A stretch of DNA of 64,000 nucleotides from CBDFKF01 sp965248765 (GCA_965248765.1 CBDFKF010000004.1:620001-684000), one strand, 5' to 3'. Shown: positions 26,344 through 37,356, counted from the stretch's first letter. Numbers and translations are program-made. Notes: generated from the letters alone by a model not told the origin.

Positions 26344-26751
26344 TCAATCGAATTCGAGGCGCCGTCCCTCGAGTATTCGCGCTGGGAACGGCCGGTTGCC
26401 CTCGCGCACCCAGGTTATGGCATCGCCCTCGCCGGTGATGCGATAGCAGGCCCAGTCGCCGAACCGCCAGATCGAGCAGTACTCGCCGTCCTCCGACACC
26501 CGCCACCGGCCGGTGTCGGGCTCGGCGCCCTCCATCAGCCATATCGTGCGACCGTCAAAATAGAAGTATTGGCGGAACGCGGTGCCGCCGGTCATGCCGG
26601 CCGCCGTGTTACCCGTGAGAACCGCGGTGATCTCGGCACCGTTCAAAAGGCGCTCATCGGCCGCGGCCGAGGCGCCGCCAATGAAGCAGAGATGAAGGCC
26701 GAGCGGCACCGACATCCCCCACAAAACAAGCGCCCGCCACCGCACGATCAT
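26344..26751 (-). CDS. Small exported protein of unknown function
   Basis: The ATG at 26751 opens a signal peptide (ALVLWGMSVPLGLHLCFIGG, then ASAAA) and about 110 residues with NGAEITAVLTGNT, YFYFDGRTIWLMEG and CSIWRFGDWACYRI. The pattern of a Leu-Asn-Gly-Ala-Glu opening followed by an aromatic strand pair with one Cys pair is seen in small periplasmic alphaproteobacterial proteins. I do not know its function. It lies 11 bases upstream of the VOC gene on the same strand. Confidence 0.6.
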   Translation of the reverse strand: MIVRWRALVLWGMSVPLGLHLCFIGGASAAADERLLNGAEITAVLTGNTAAGMTGGTAFRQYFYFDGRTIWLMEGAEPDTGRWRVSEDGEYCSIWRFGDWACYRITGEGDAITWVREGNRPFPARILEGRRLEFD

Positions 26752-26841
26752 CACGCTCCCGCGATCTCCTCGTCTGCGAATAGTAGTACACTTTCGACCA
26801 AGCGCGCCTGACGGTGCCGCGAGCAGCCAGGGAGACGCGAG

Positions 26842-28533
<1,692 letters not shown>

Positions 28534-28608
28534 GCCCCGCGCGTTCCGGCGCCGCTGACCTGATCCGAACTCCGCTCACCCGACGTATGTAGACGGAAGG
28601 AGTCCGCC

Positions 28609-29230
28609 ATGCCATTGACCGTCCTTGATATCGTTGGGCACGCTTCGTTTGCGATCGCTCTCGATCGTCTCGAGCGGGATCGGCGTCGTCTACAACTACT
28701 TCATCCAAGGCGGCCCGCTGTGGCTTGTCATCGTCTGGCTCGGCGTGTTCATGTCGATCAACGCTACGCGCATCGTCAACCTGGTCTTGGAGCGCCGGCG
28801 GGTGAGCTTTAGCAACGAGGAGCGCGAGTTGTTCAAGACCGTATTTCGCAACTTTGCGCCGGTCGAGTTCATGAAGTTGATGCGGCTCGGCCAGTGGCGC
28901 GCGGCCGAGCCCGGCGAAACCCTGGCCGAGGCCGGGGCCGAGATCGGCGAGCTCAAGCTGATCTACAACGGCGAGGTGGCAATCGAGCGCGAGGGCGCCG
29001 AGATCGCCCGTGGGCGGGACGGCACGCTGATCGGCGAGATGTCTTTCCTCCACGGCGGCGGCGCTACCGCGACGGTACGGGCCGAGCGTGCGACCCGCTA
29101 CATCGCCCGGCCGAAGGAGGAACTCGGTAAGCTTCTGAAACGCAACCCGACGATGGACCTTGCGATGAAGACCGTGTTCGTGATGGACCTCAGCCGCAAG
29201 CTCAGCGCCGCGCCGACGCCGGCCATATGA
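28609..29230 (+). pseudogene. Popeye-like/cyclic-nucleotide-binding-like membrane protein, N-terminus disrupted
   Basis: The ATG at 28609 gives MPLTVLDIVGHASFA, the usual opening of this type. Near 28645-28665 the sense shifts to another frame (LRSLSIVSSGIGVVYNYFI) that runs to 29230. About 10-15 residues of the first helix appear missing, so a small deletion plus frameshift is likely. The rest has two membrane helices, then a cupin-like regulatory domain (ELKLIYNGEVAIEREG, LIGEMSFLHG) like Popeye and CRP domains. It overlaps the next gene by four bases (ATGA). Confidence 0.6.
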
Positions 29231-29907
29231 ACCGCGGCAGGCCGACGATGGCAAAGGACGACCGCCCACTCGTGATCTTCGGTGCCGGCCGACAGGGACG
29301 CAACATCAACGACATCTGCGTTGAGCACGGTCGCCCCGTCCAAGGTTTCCTCGACGATACCAAAGCCGTCGGCACCGTGGTCGATGGCGTGCCCGTCCTC
29401 GGCGGCTTCGCCGGTTGGCGGACGCCCGACCTGCCGCCTGCGATTTCATCGTCGGCGTCGGCGACAATGCAGTGCGGCGGCGGCTCGGGGCCGAGATTCG
29501 CGCCGCCGACGGTACCATGGGCTCTGCCGTCCACCCCGACACCTTCCGCTCGCCGTCATCGCGGATCGGCACCGGCGTCTACATCCACGCCTATTCTCGG
29601 CTGATGGCGAGCGCGGCAGTCGGCGATGACTGCCTGATCGAGGGCCTTTGCTCCATTGGCTCTGGGTGCGTCGTCTGGCTCTGGGTGCGTCGTCGGCCAA
29701 GCCGTCTGGCTCGGCCCCGGCTGTCAGCTCACAGCCGGCGCTCGTGTCAACGACGATGCCTTTCTCGGCGCCAGCGCGGTGGTGGTCGGCCCGGCATGTG
29801 TCGGCGCGGGCAGCGTGATCGGCGCCGGCGGGGTCGGCACCCGCGACATCCCGCCGGACGTGCTCGCGGTCGGCGTCCCCGCCACCGTCAAGAAGCAGTT
29901 GGCCTAA
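29227..29907 (+). pseudogene. NeuD/PglD-like acyltransferase, two frameshifts
   Basis: The first part has the Rossmann-type opening PLVIFGAGRQGRNI and GFLDD of NeuD/PglD proteins. Near 29436 sense moves to a frame with DFIVGVGDNAVRRRL and VHPDTF. At 29657-29694 a 19-bp tandem duplication shifts the frame again. The last frame has left-handed beta-helix repeats (VWLGPGCQLTAGARV, VVVGPACVGAGSVIGAGGV) ending GVPATVKKQLA. Removing one duplicate restores the reading frame exactly. The intact enzyme would acetylate a sugar amine or hydroxyl. Confidence 0.75.
29657..29694 (+). repeat. 19-bp exact tandem duplication
   Basis: TGGCTCTGGGTGCGTCGTC occurs twice without a gap (29657-29675 and 29676-29694). 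It lies in the NeuD-like gene and breaks its frame, as 19 is not a multiple of three. Confidence 0.95.
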
Positions 29908-30030
29908 CGGGCGGCGACCCAATGCTTCGAGACGGCGCTTCGCGCCTCCTCAGCGCGAGCTAAGTTATTGAAATAAGTTCTCCTCATCCTGACGAGCAGC
30001 CCGAAGGGCGGCGTCTTGAAGGATATGACC

Positions 30031-30107
30031 GCCCTCACCCCGACCCTACTCCCGCATGCGGGATAGGGAGGGACCCGCGAGCGGCGCGAGCGGGAGGGTG
30101 AGGGTGC
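30031..30107. repeat. REP-like intergenic repeat, copy 2
   Basis: CCCTCACCCCGACCCTACTC, then CCCGCATGCGGGAT and GGGAGGGACCCGCGAGCGGC share the structure of the copies at 9761, 56241 and 56914. It lies between the NeuD-like pseudogene and the PhyH gene, at their 3' ends. Confidence 0.7.
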
Positions 30108-30113
30108 GTACCG

Positions 30114-30923
30114 CTACGCCGCCGCGGATGTCGCCCCATCCACGCCGAAGATCGGCAGCGGCCGGCCGTCGCGCACCGCCCAGGTCCCGACATCGCAGTT
30201 CGCGGCGATCATGAAGCCGTTGACGTAGGACCGCCGGTCCATCGTCGAGGTGTTGGGGCCCGAGCCATGGATCAGGTGCGGGTGCCAATAGGCGACGTCG
30301 CCGGGCTCAAGTGCAAGCTCGACCAATGCGCGCGGATCGAGCCCTTTTTCCCTCAGCCAGCCGTCGATCAAGTGGGTGTCGGCTATCCGCACGTCCTCAT
30401 CGCCCAGGGCGCCATCGCCAAGGCGATGGCTGCCCGGATATATCAACATGCAGCCGTTCTCGCGACGGTGTGGCTCGACCGCGATCGCGGTCTGTATGTA
30501 AGACGTGGCGAGATCGCGATAGGCCTCGGCGGGGCGGCGGAAGCGGCAATCCTGGTGGTAGGCGACGTGGTTGCTGCGCCGGCTTGCCCGCGGGTCCTTC
30601 CAGAACGCGACGTTGGTGATCTGCTTGAGATCGCGGCCCAGAAGGGGCGCGATGATCTCCAGAAGCCGCGGATCGAGACGATAGCGGTCGAGCGCCGGCG
30701 AGTAATAGGCGGACCATTGCACCAGACGCAGGATCGGCCCGGCAGTGTCGTCGTCCTCGAACCGGGCATAGACTTTCTCGTCCGGATAGGTGCCGCCGGC
30801 CGCCCGCGCGGCGACCTTGACCACGTCAAACGCCGCGGCGAGCTCCGCGACCTCGGCGACGGGAAACATCCCCCGCACCACCGCGAAGCCGTCCCGATGA
30901 AACCGGCTCACATGATCATCCAT
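30114..30923 (-). CDS. Phytanoyl-CoA dioxygenase family (PhyH) oxygenase
   Basis: A double-stranded beta-helix Fe(II)/2-oxoglutarate oxygenase of 269 residues. Iron ligands should be HxD in AYHQDCRF near 122 and the distal His in HPHLIHGSGPN near 213, with a 2-oxoglutarate-binding Arg shortly after (DRRSYV). The start at 30923 (MDDHVSRFHRDGFAVVRG) agrees with the family's usual opening. The substrate is unknown; such paralogues are common in marine and symbiotic alphaproteobacteria. Confidence 0.85.
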   Translation of the reverse strand: MDDHVSRFHRDGFAVVRGMFPVAEVAELAAAFDVVKVAARAAGGTYPDEKVYARFEDDDTAGPILRLVQWSAYYSPALDRYRLDPRLLEIIAPLLGRDLKQITNVAFWKDPRASRRSNHVAYHQDCRFRRPAEAYRDLATSYIQTAIAVEPHRRENGCMLIYPGSHRLGDGALGDEDVRIADTHLIDGWLREKGLDPRALVELALEPGDVAYWHPHLIHGSGPNTSTMDRRSYVNGFMIAANCDVGTWAVRDGRPLPIFGVDGATSAAA

Positions 30924-31068
30924 GAACGCACCCCGTGATCTCGCCCATTGGCCCACCCACTGCGGGGCCGAGACCGCTTAAACCTAGCCCGTGTGCGCTT
31001 TATGGTGTGTGACGAATGGCCAGTCGCTGATTTTTCCGACCGGCTGCGCAACGGCAGGGAGGAGCACC

Positions 31069-32097
31069 ATGAAAGCCATCGTCATCCACGAGCACGGCGG
31101 CATCGACACGCTCCGCTACGAGGACGTCGCGACGCCGGAGGCGGGACCGGGTCAGGTCCTCGTCCGCATCCATGCGAGCGGCGTCAACCACCTCGATCAC
31201 GACGTGCGCGAGGGCCTCTCCGGCATGCCGCACGACCTGCCCCACGTGCTTGGCAGCGAGGGGGTCGGCGAGATCGCCGCCCTTGGCCCCGGCGTCGACG
31301 GTCTCGCGATCGGCGATCGGGTGTGGATCGACTTCGCGCAGGGCGACCCCAAGAGCGAGATGTGGCTCGCTGGCCTCGATGGCGTCGACTTCACCTACGG
31401 CCGCATCGGCGGCACGCTCTGGGGCACCCATGCCGAGTACACGGTGAGCGATGCCCACTCGGTCATGCCACTGCCGGCCGGTCTCTCCTATGAGAAGGCG
31501 GCCGCCGCGATCATAACCTTCGGCACCGCCTGGCACATGACCGTAGCTCTCGGCCGCGTGCAGGCGGACCAGCACGTGCTCGTCAATGCCGCCGGCAGTG
31601 GCGTCGGCTCCGCGGCAATCCAGGTCGCGCGGCTGCACGGCGCCACCGTCATCGCCACCGCCGGCACTGACGCCAAGCTCGACCAGGCGCGCAAGCTTGG
31701 CGCGGCGCACGTGATCAACTATGGCACCCAGAGCATTCGCGACGAGGTCGCGAGGATCACCGCCGGCCGCGGGGTCGAGCTGGTCATCGAGTGCGTCGGC
31801 GGCGATGTGCTAGTGCAGAGCATCGATGCCGTCGGCCTCAACGGCAGCCTGATCACCTGCGGCGCTCACGCCGGCGAGATCGTGCCCATCAACATCATCG
31901 AGATCTTCCGCAAGCACATGCGCGTGCAGGGCAGCCACTTCGCCGGCCGCCGCGAGGTCGCCCACGTCCTCGGGCTCATTGCGGAGGGCCGGCTCGAGCC
32001 AGTGATCTTCGGGGCCTATCCGCTTGAGGACGCTCCGACCGCGGCCCGCCACGCCGCCGAGCGCAGCTTCTTCGGCAAGATGGTGCTGCTGCCCTAA
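31069..32097 (+). CDS. Quinone oxidoreductase-like medium-chain dehydrogenase
   Basis: The protein has 342 residues. The N-terminal GroES-like part (MKAIVIHEHGGIDTLRYEDV, GVNHLDHDVREG, LGSEGVGEIAALG) and the nucleotide motif NAAGSGVGSAAIQVARLHGA mark an NADPH-dependent MDR enzyme. Structural zinc Cys residues are not evident, as in zeta-crystallin-type reductases. The ATG follows AGGGAGGAGCACC. It is divergent from the PhyH gene across a 145-bp gap that should hold both promoters. Confidence 0.87.
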   Translation: MKAIVIHEHGGIDTLRYEDVATPEAGPGQVLVRIHASGVNHLDHDVREGLSGMPHDLPHVLGSEGVGEIAALGPGVDGLAIGDRVWIDFAQGDPKSEMWLAGLDGVDFTYGRIGGTLWGTHAEYTVSDAHSVMPLPAGLSYEKAAAAIITFGTAWHMTVALGRVQADQHVLVNAAGSGVGSAAIQVARLHGATVIATAGTDAKLDQARKLGAAHVINYGTQSIRDEVARITAGRGVELVIECVGGDVLVQSIDAVGLNGSLITCGAHAGEIVPINIIEIFRKHMRVQGSHFAGRREVAHVLGLIAEGRLEPVIFGAYPLEDAPTAARHAAERSFFGKMVLLP

Positions 32098-32110
32098 GGC
32101 GCGGCTCGAC

Positions 32111-32542
32111 CTAGCGCTTTCGCACGGACCGCTTGTCGCGGTGGTAGGTCAGCGCCATCGCGATGCAATGCGAAAGGGGTTCCTTGGCATCGGGTCGGAA
32201 TCCTCGAAGACGATGGCCCGATTGCCGTCGTACGCGAGCTCGTCCGGAAACACGGTGCAAAAACCGATCTATCAGCCGCGTCTGGCAGTGAACATACAGC
32301 GCGTACTGGCTCGGCGTGGCGGCCTTCCAGGCGATTCTGATCGTCGTGCCGCTCCCGCTCGCTTCGGTCAGATACGCCGGCTCTCCCCACTTGAGCGTTT
32401 CGGTGAGCGGACCGACACCCTCGGTCGTCGCAGCAGTTTCGAAGATCAGTCGCCGCAACCCGAGGAGCTTGCGCCGCACGGCCGGCGGAACGTTCTTGAA
32501 AGCGGCCGCCACGCCTGCCTCTAGCTTCGGAATCGTCGCCAT
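32111..32542 (-). pseudogene. DUF1801-like protein with two compensating indels
   Basis: The frame gives IPKLEAGVAAAF at the start and LTETLKWGEPAYLTEAS, then YALYVHCQTRLIDRF. Between about 32259-32263 and 32184-32185 the expected sequence (VFPDELAYDGNRAIVFEDSD) lies one frame away, after which the main frame resumes with KEPLSHCIAMALTYHRDK. One extra T in a T-run (AAAAA on the plus strand) and one missing A in CCAAGG explain both. The stretch of about 25 residues is therefore garbled. Function of DUF1801 proteins is unclear. Confidence 0.7.
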
Positions 32543-32583
32543 GCGCGCGTGTTCAGCGAGGCCAATGTCAAGACATCATACCC

Positions 32584-33501
32584 TCATCGCGACCCCGCGC
32601 GCGGGCCGGTGTGCCAAGCTCCCGCTGTCGCAAAGATCATCCATAGTGCCAAGCCGCTGACCGAGCCAAGGATGATGACGCCGCCGATTACCGTTTCGAT
32701 GGCTGGAACCTCGCTGACGATCAGCCACACCCAAATCGGCCCGATGATGAACTCGGTCATCGACAGAAGCGATAGCTCGGCGCCGCGGATGTGGCGGGCA
32801 CCCAAGGTGTAGAGCATCATTCCGAGGCCCACCTGCGCGGTTCCCATGAGCGCGCACAGCACGAGATCGCGACCGGAAACGGCGAGGTCGCCGGCCACCG
32901 CACCCGAGACTATCGCGCCGAAGATCCCCGCAACGCACACCGTCGGCAGCATGTCGCTCCGCCGGCCGGCCCGTACCGCCACCACGAAAAGGGCCGTGTT
33001 GACAGGGATGCCGAGGCCCACGACGTTGCCCAAGATGCGGCCATCGGTGATGCCCACGTGCGCCATGATGGACACGCCAAGGCTGGCGATCGCGATGGCG
33101 ATCCAAGCCGGCCCGTTCATGCGCTCGTGCAGCAATAACCAGGCGAAGACCGCCGTGAACAACGGTGCCGTGGCGATAAGGAAAAGCGTGTTGGCAACGG
33201 TCGTGTTGGTTATTGACCACACGAAACACATGGCGCTGACGCCAAGCGCCATGCCGCCGAAAAGCCCGGGAAGGCCAATGTTGCGAAAGGCTGGGATGAG
33301 CCCGGCGCGGCGCCGCACGATCAATGCCACGAGCACGACCGCGGCCATGAATAGCGATCGGTAGAAGATAATCTGCCACGCCGAGGCATCGCCGATCAGG
33401 CGAATTAGAGGGCCGCCCATGCTCAACGAGATGGCGCCGAGCACGACCAGGAGCATGCCGCGGGCAACCGACGAATCTCGGTGGGCGGGTGCGGCTGTCA
33501 T
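32584..33501 (-). CDS. EamA/DMT-family permease
   Basis: The 305-residue protein has ten hydrophobic helices and the duplicated EamA layout. Examples are GMLLVVLGAISLSMGGPLI, WSITNTTVANTLFLIATAP and the C-terminal ETVIGGVIILGSVSGLALWM. It is only distantly related to the tandem pair at 22.8-24.7 kb. The cargo cannot be told from sequence. The ATG at 33501 (MTAAPAHRDSS) is a plausible start before the first helix. Confidence 0.83.
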   Translation of the reverse strand: MTAAPAHRDSSVARGMLLVVLGAISLSMGGPLIRLIGDASAWQIIFYRSLFMAAVVLVALIVRRRAGLIPAFRNIGLPGLFGGMALGVSAMCFVWSITNTTVANTLFLIATAPLFTAVFAWLLLHERMNGPAWIAIAIASLGVSIMAHVGITDGRILGNVVGLGIPVNTALFVVAVRAGRRSDMLPTVCVAGIFGAIVSGAVAGDLAVSGRDLVLCALMGTAQVGLGMMLYTLGARHIRGAELSLLSMTEFIIGPIWVWLIVSEVPAIETVIGGVIILGSVSGLALWMIFATAGAWHTGPRAGSR

Positions 33502-33682
33502 CGCGAATACTCTCGGTCGCCATTGTCACGTCTCTGCGCTCGCCGGTCTCGGCTGTTGGATTCCGCGGCGGCCGCCCCGCTTCCCGGCTCGCATCGTTGT
33601 CCTATGATACCAGCCATTGGTCGGGACCTGACCCAACCGCTCAGGCATCGTCATCGAACGCACGATTCAGAGTCTCTTCGCC

Positions 33683-34153
33683 ATGACCGACGACGTCTGG
33701 CGCCGCCACGCCAACCCGTGGAGCGTCTGGACCCGCTACGTCGCGCTGCCGATGCTGGCAGCAGCGATCTGGAGCCGCGTCTGGCTCGGGTGGTGGGCGC
33801 TCGTGCCGGTCGCCGTCGCGCTTGCCTGGATCTGGCTCAATCCGCGCGCCTTTTCGCCGCCGCGCTCGACCAGGAACTGGACCTCGAAGTCCGTGCTCGG
33901 CGAGCGGATCTGGCTGGTGCGGGCGACGATCGAGGTGCCGCGCCGCCTCTCTACCATGGCGCACCTCGGGAATGCCGTGGCCGCGTTCGGCCTGGTTCTG
34001 TGTGTCTATGGCCTGTGGGCCGTGAGCTTGTGGCCGACGGCCATCGGCATCCTGCTCCTCTCGGCCGGCAAAACTTGGTTCCTCGCCCAGATGGTCCTCG
34101 TCTACGACCAATTCGGCACGACCAAGGCGACATACCGCGAGTGGCTCTACTAA
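33683..34153 (+). CDS. DUF6653-like small membrane protein
   Basis: The opening DDVWRRHANPWSVWTRYVAL, three to four hydrophobic helices and the end VLVYDQFGTTKATYREWLY match a family I recall as DUF6653. It has 156 residues and no catalytic motif. Function unknown. Coding ends at 34153, and the degraded island begins within about 15 bases. Confidence 0.7.
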   Translation: MTDDVWRRHANPWSVWTRYVALPMLAAAIWSRVWLGWWALVPVAVALAWIWLNPRAFSPPRSTRNWTSKSVLGERIWLVRATIEVPRRLSTMAHLGNAVAAFGLVLCVYGLWAVSLWPTAIGILLLSAGKTWFLAQMVLVYDQFGTTKATYREWLY

Positions 34154-34166
34154 CGTCGGGCCCCAC

Positions 34167-35249
34167 GCTGTCATCACCGCCAAGAAAGAGGAAACTGGCG
34201 TAGCAGACGTGCAGGCCGCCGAGGCCGAACTTACCCGCCGCAGGGCGGTCAAGGTCCGTCACGCCGATCCTATCGCCACACTATGCGTCGATCATTTACG
34301 GCTAACCGGCGAGAAGGCATTCGTTGAGCGGCGCAAGGACGAAGTCCGGGCGCAACTCGACAGGCACACCAGGGAGGTCATGAGGCCCTACGAACGGCGG
34401 ATTAATGACTATCTCGATGTCTTCAACGCCGGTTTCCGCATCACTGAGACCGGGCACGGCTATCCTGGCGGCATTGCTGCATCGACCTATCAGCTCGTCA
34501 TCAACAATACGGCCATCGACTTGGGCGACAGACGCACATCCCCTAACAACCACAGCTTCAAGAACACGCTTAGCTCCGGCGATCGCACCACGTTAGCTCT
34601 CGCTTTCTTCCTCGCCCATCTTGAGCTGGACCAGAGCCTAGCCACCAAGATTGTTGTGTTCGACGACCCTTTCAACAGCCAGGACGCCTTCCGCCGTCGC
34701 CAGACCGTTCACGAGATTGACAAAGTGGCTCGGAGATGCGCCCAGGTCATCGTGCTATCGCATGACGCCACCTTCCTCAAACAGGTTTGGGACAAGGCCC
34801 CAGCAGCCGAGCGGGTTGCGCTTAACCTTGCCGATCATCGTGCAAGGGGATCAAAGATCATGCCCGTCGACCTCGAACGCGCTTGCCAAGGCCGAACGGC
34901 CACAGACCTTGATGACCTGCAAGCCTATTTGACGACTGGCGCGGGCAATTCCATCGACCTGATCCGTAAGATGCGGGTCGTGTTGGAAACCTATTGCTGG
35001 ATCACGTACCCGACTTCCTTTCTAAACGGTAGGGATTGGCTTGGCGAGATCGTCAGGAAGATTCGCGAGGGCGCCAACCAGCATCCGGCGAGGGATCTGT
35101 ATGACCCCCTGGACAGGATTAATGACTACACGAGTCAGTATTACCACGGGGAGAACACGATCGACGCCACGCCCGACCAGATCGACCCACAGGAACTGAC
35201 CGGTTATGTCGGGCAGACCCTCAAGCTCGTCAACGCCCTGCAAGCCTGA
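34167..35249 (+). pseudogene. AAA (AAA_13-like) ATPase, 5' truncated
   Basis: The fragment carries the ABC-type signature region LSSGDRTTLALAFFLAHLEL, Walker B IVVFDDPFNSQD and the switch His in IVLSHDATFL, then a C-terminal tail with INDYTSQYYHGEN. Walker A and the coiled-coil N-terminal half are absent. In-frame sense can be followed upstream only to about 34167 (AVITAKKEETGVADV). Proteins of this type accompany restriction systems (RloC/PrrC relatives), but this fragment cannot bind ATP alone. Confidence 0.72.
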
Positions 35250-35412
35250 GATATGCGGAAACGCGGCTTCCCTTCGACCGGACCTGCTTTGATACAGGAC
35301 ACGCCCCAAAAGTGGTGGTTTCAACGCGCATTCCGCGTGAATTGGAGCCGGGAATCCAAGCATCATCGGCCGTGCAACCGCCCGAGGCCGCGCGATCGTC
35401 CACGAGTTTCAG

Positions 35413-35706
35413 CTACTCGTCGGGCAAATTCGGAGCGATTTGAGAAATATACCGGCGGATTTGCTCGACCTCCTCGTCCCTTCCGGCATCCATCATGTCC
35501 CGCACCATAGCCTGAGCGGTGAACAGGCATGACCGGAGCATGTGGATTTCGAGGTCGGTCCTTGGCCATTCCTGATGGTCAAGGGCCTCGATAGCGAGTT
35601 CGACAAGGAGCTGGTTGGCGGTGACGTTGCGTTCTTTGGCAGCGGTTTCTATTCGCTCCCACTGATCGGAGTCGATCCGGATTTGCTTGGCAAGCGTCGT
35701 GGGCAT
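35413..35706 (-). CDS. Ribbon-helix-helix-like small protein
   Basis: The product has 97 residues. The start LAKQIRIDSDQWERIETAAKE-type strand and helices (then RNVTANQLLVELAIEAL) fit a MetJ/Arc-type ribbon-helix-helix DNA-binding domain. The C-terminal half is helical (AQAMVRDMMDAGRDEEVEQI). It could be an antitoxin or a mobile-element regulator. No toxin partner is seen next to it. Confidence 0.6.
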   Translation of the reverse strand: MPTTLAKQIRIDSDQWERIETAAKERNVTANQLLVELAIEALDHQEWPRTDLEIHMLRSCLFTAQAMVRDMMDAGRDEEVEQIRRYISQIAPNLPDE

Positions 35707-36700
35707 GGCGTGGTTTGTCTCCTATTTCTACGGGCTTATTGACGAGTTTCTGCACGCACTGGTGCCGGTTTCAGGACATTCGAGCAAGAATTCGCCAGGG
35801 AACAGGCCACGGCGCGGCGAAAATTGTGCAACGGGAGCAGCACGCAAAATGAATGCTCTCAACATGGGGCGCAGGCCAGGCAGCAACCAATTTGCTACCT
35901 CAAAAATTGAGGAGATGCGGTGTTACCTGGAATGTCCCAGGAATACCAGACACTTGAGGGCAGCATTCAAAACGCACGCACTGATTCCGGCACGACAGGG
36001 CATTGACCCTGCTCGATTAATCATGACGCAGAACAGCGCCATGGAAGGGCTGCGCAGACATGGCGAAACCCGCAGAGGAACTGCGTCGGGTGTGACGAAC
36101 CCACGCCCACAGGCGCGCCAGGGGGATAACTTCCCACCCATCCCGACCTTGGCCGGGAACGCTTGCACCGCAAGGGTTTAGAGCCGTTGCGGTGATTGAG
36201 CGAGACGACCGGACCGCGATCATGAGCGCGTTCCGCATCGCCTTCCGAGCAGCACAGGTAACAGAACGAAGGGCGCGGAGCAAGCGGCCGAAGCGGCGCG
36301 CACACGACGCGCACGACCGGAACTGAGGCGGCCGCGACCCGTTCACTTGTTACCTGAACGCATCGAGCGCCGCGTACATGTTACCGCCACGCGCCGACGG
36401 TCGGCCAAGCTGGCGACGGGCTTGGCGTTCGGCCGATGACGACGGCACCGGCGCGGCCGACGATGGACGACGGCACATTTCCCGCACCGGGTCGAACCCC
36501 CCGCGTGCAAACCGGTGGCAATCCGCGACCGCATCTTCGATGATCGTCCCCGTGTACTCTACCTTGCCGACGGCGCGACGCTACGGCATCTTGGCAGGGA
36601 ACAACATGCGAACAGGGAGCCGGCGGAATTTGAACGTGGTGGACTCATTCCGGCGTGACGGGAGACTTCTGGACTGTGGCGCGCACGCGCGGTCGATGCC
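35707..36700. other. Gene-poor, lower-GC stretch in the island
   Basis: No frame here has convincing coding character. A few short open frames on the minus strand contain scattered Cys residues (around 36180-36340), perhaps a dead zinc-finger gene. A small inverted repeat CTCAA-AAA-TTGAG lies near 35902. The composition is less GC-rich than the flanks, as expected of imported and decaying sequence. Confidence 0.5.
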
Positions 36701-37037
36701 ATGACGCCGGGTGAGTTCATCGCTAAGTGGCGAGCGTCGGAACTGAAGGAACGCTCGGCCTCGCAGGAACACTTCATCGACCTCTGCCGGCTCCTGGGCG
36801 AGCCGACGCCGGCCGAGGGCGACCCGATCGGCGAACGCAATTGCTTCGAGCGCGGCGCCCGGAAGGACACCGGCGGCGACGGTTGGGCCGATGTTTGGAA
36901 ACGGCACTGCTTCGCCTGGGAGTACAAAGGCAAGCACCGCCTGTTCGCATGGCTTGACGCCCGGATCTGCCCCGATCATCAACTGATCGTCATCGCCGGG
37001 GACGACGACACGACCTTCGGCATCCTGCACAGCCGGC
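36701..37037 (+). pseudogene. MmeI-like restriction-methyltransferase remnant with large internal deletion
   Basis: The ATG opens with FIAKWRASELKERSASQEHF, then FERGARKDTGGDGWADVWKR, the N-terminus of large class I SAM-dependent DNA methyltransferases of type IIL (MmeI-like). At about 36935 the sense jumps to a segment (RLFAWLDARICPDHQLIVIA and TTFGILHSR) normally hundreds of residues further on, close to the target-recognition part. The SAM-binding and NPPY catalytic core is gone. At about 37038 it meets an integrase fragment on the other strand. Confidence 0.7.
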
Positions 37038-37044
37038 TCGAAGG

Positions 37045-37264
37045 TCGGGGTGGCAAAGATGACGGTTGTGGCGCGCTGCCGGTGCCCGATCAGGCGGCCG
37101 ACTGTCGGCAGGCCCTCGCCGCTCATCACGCCCTGGGAGGCGAAGCTGTATCGCCGGTCATGGATGTGCACGCCATCGAGTCCGGCCTCGGCCCGTAAGC
37201 GGGTCCAGACCGCATAAAGACTGCGCGTGGTGACGCCGTCCGGGCATGACCGCCCGTCTGGCAT
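37045..37264 (-). pseudogene. Tyrosine recombinase (phage integrase) C-terminal remnant
   Basis: The minus strand reads VWTRLRAEAGLDGVHIHDRR, YSFASQGVMSGEGLPTVG and LIGHRQRATTVIFA. This is the catalytic end of a tyrosine recombinase: HxxR survives, but the usual nucleophile Tyr (in T.IYAH) is Phe and the chain then turns into unrelated sequence near 37050. It is certainly inactive. It is the trace of the element that brought the island. Confidence 0.7.
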
Positions 37265-37280
37265 TCAGCATGGCTCATTC

Positions 37281-37316
37281 TGTACTCCAATGTACATGCT
37301 TGTACTTTCTTGTTAC
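37281..37316. repeat. 10-bp phased TGTAC direct repeats
   Basis: TGTACTCCAA TGTACATGCT, then TGTACTTTCT and TGTTAC begin at 37281, 37291, 37301 and 37311. Period of exactly one helical turn puts all units on the same DNA face. They lie 41-76 bases before the excisionase-like gene start and may bind its product. Confidence 0.7.
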
Positions 37317-37356
37317 CGTAGCGTATGGATAGCTTCGTTCTAGCGAGGTAAGCCGA

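Noticed and set aside
36017..36346. Minus-strand frame with scattered Cys residues, possible zinc-finger protein
   Set aside because: The Cys spacing is irregular and two frames share the apparent sense; at best a dead gene.
36470..36510. tRNA-like T-arm sequence (GGGTCGAACCCCC)
   Set aside because: No acceptor, D or anticodon stems could be paired around it on either strand.
37281..37316. Short CRISPR-like array
   Set aside because: Units are 5 bp with 5-bp gaps; there are no spacers of usable length and no cas genes.
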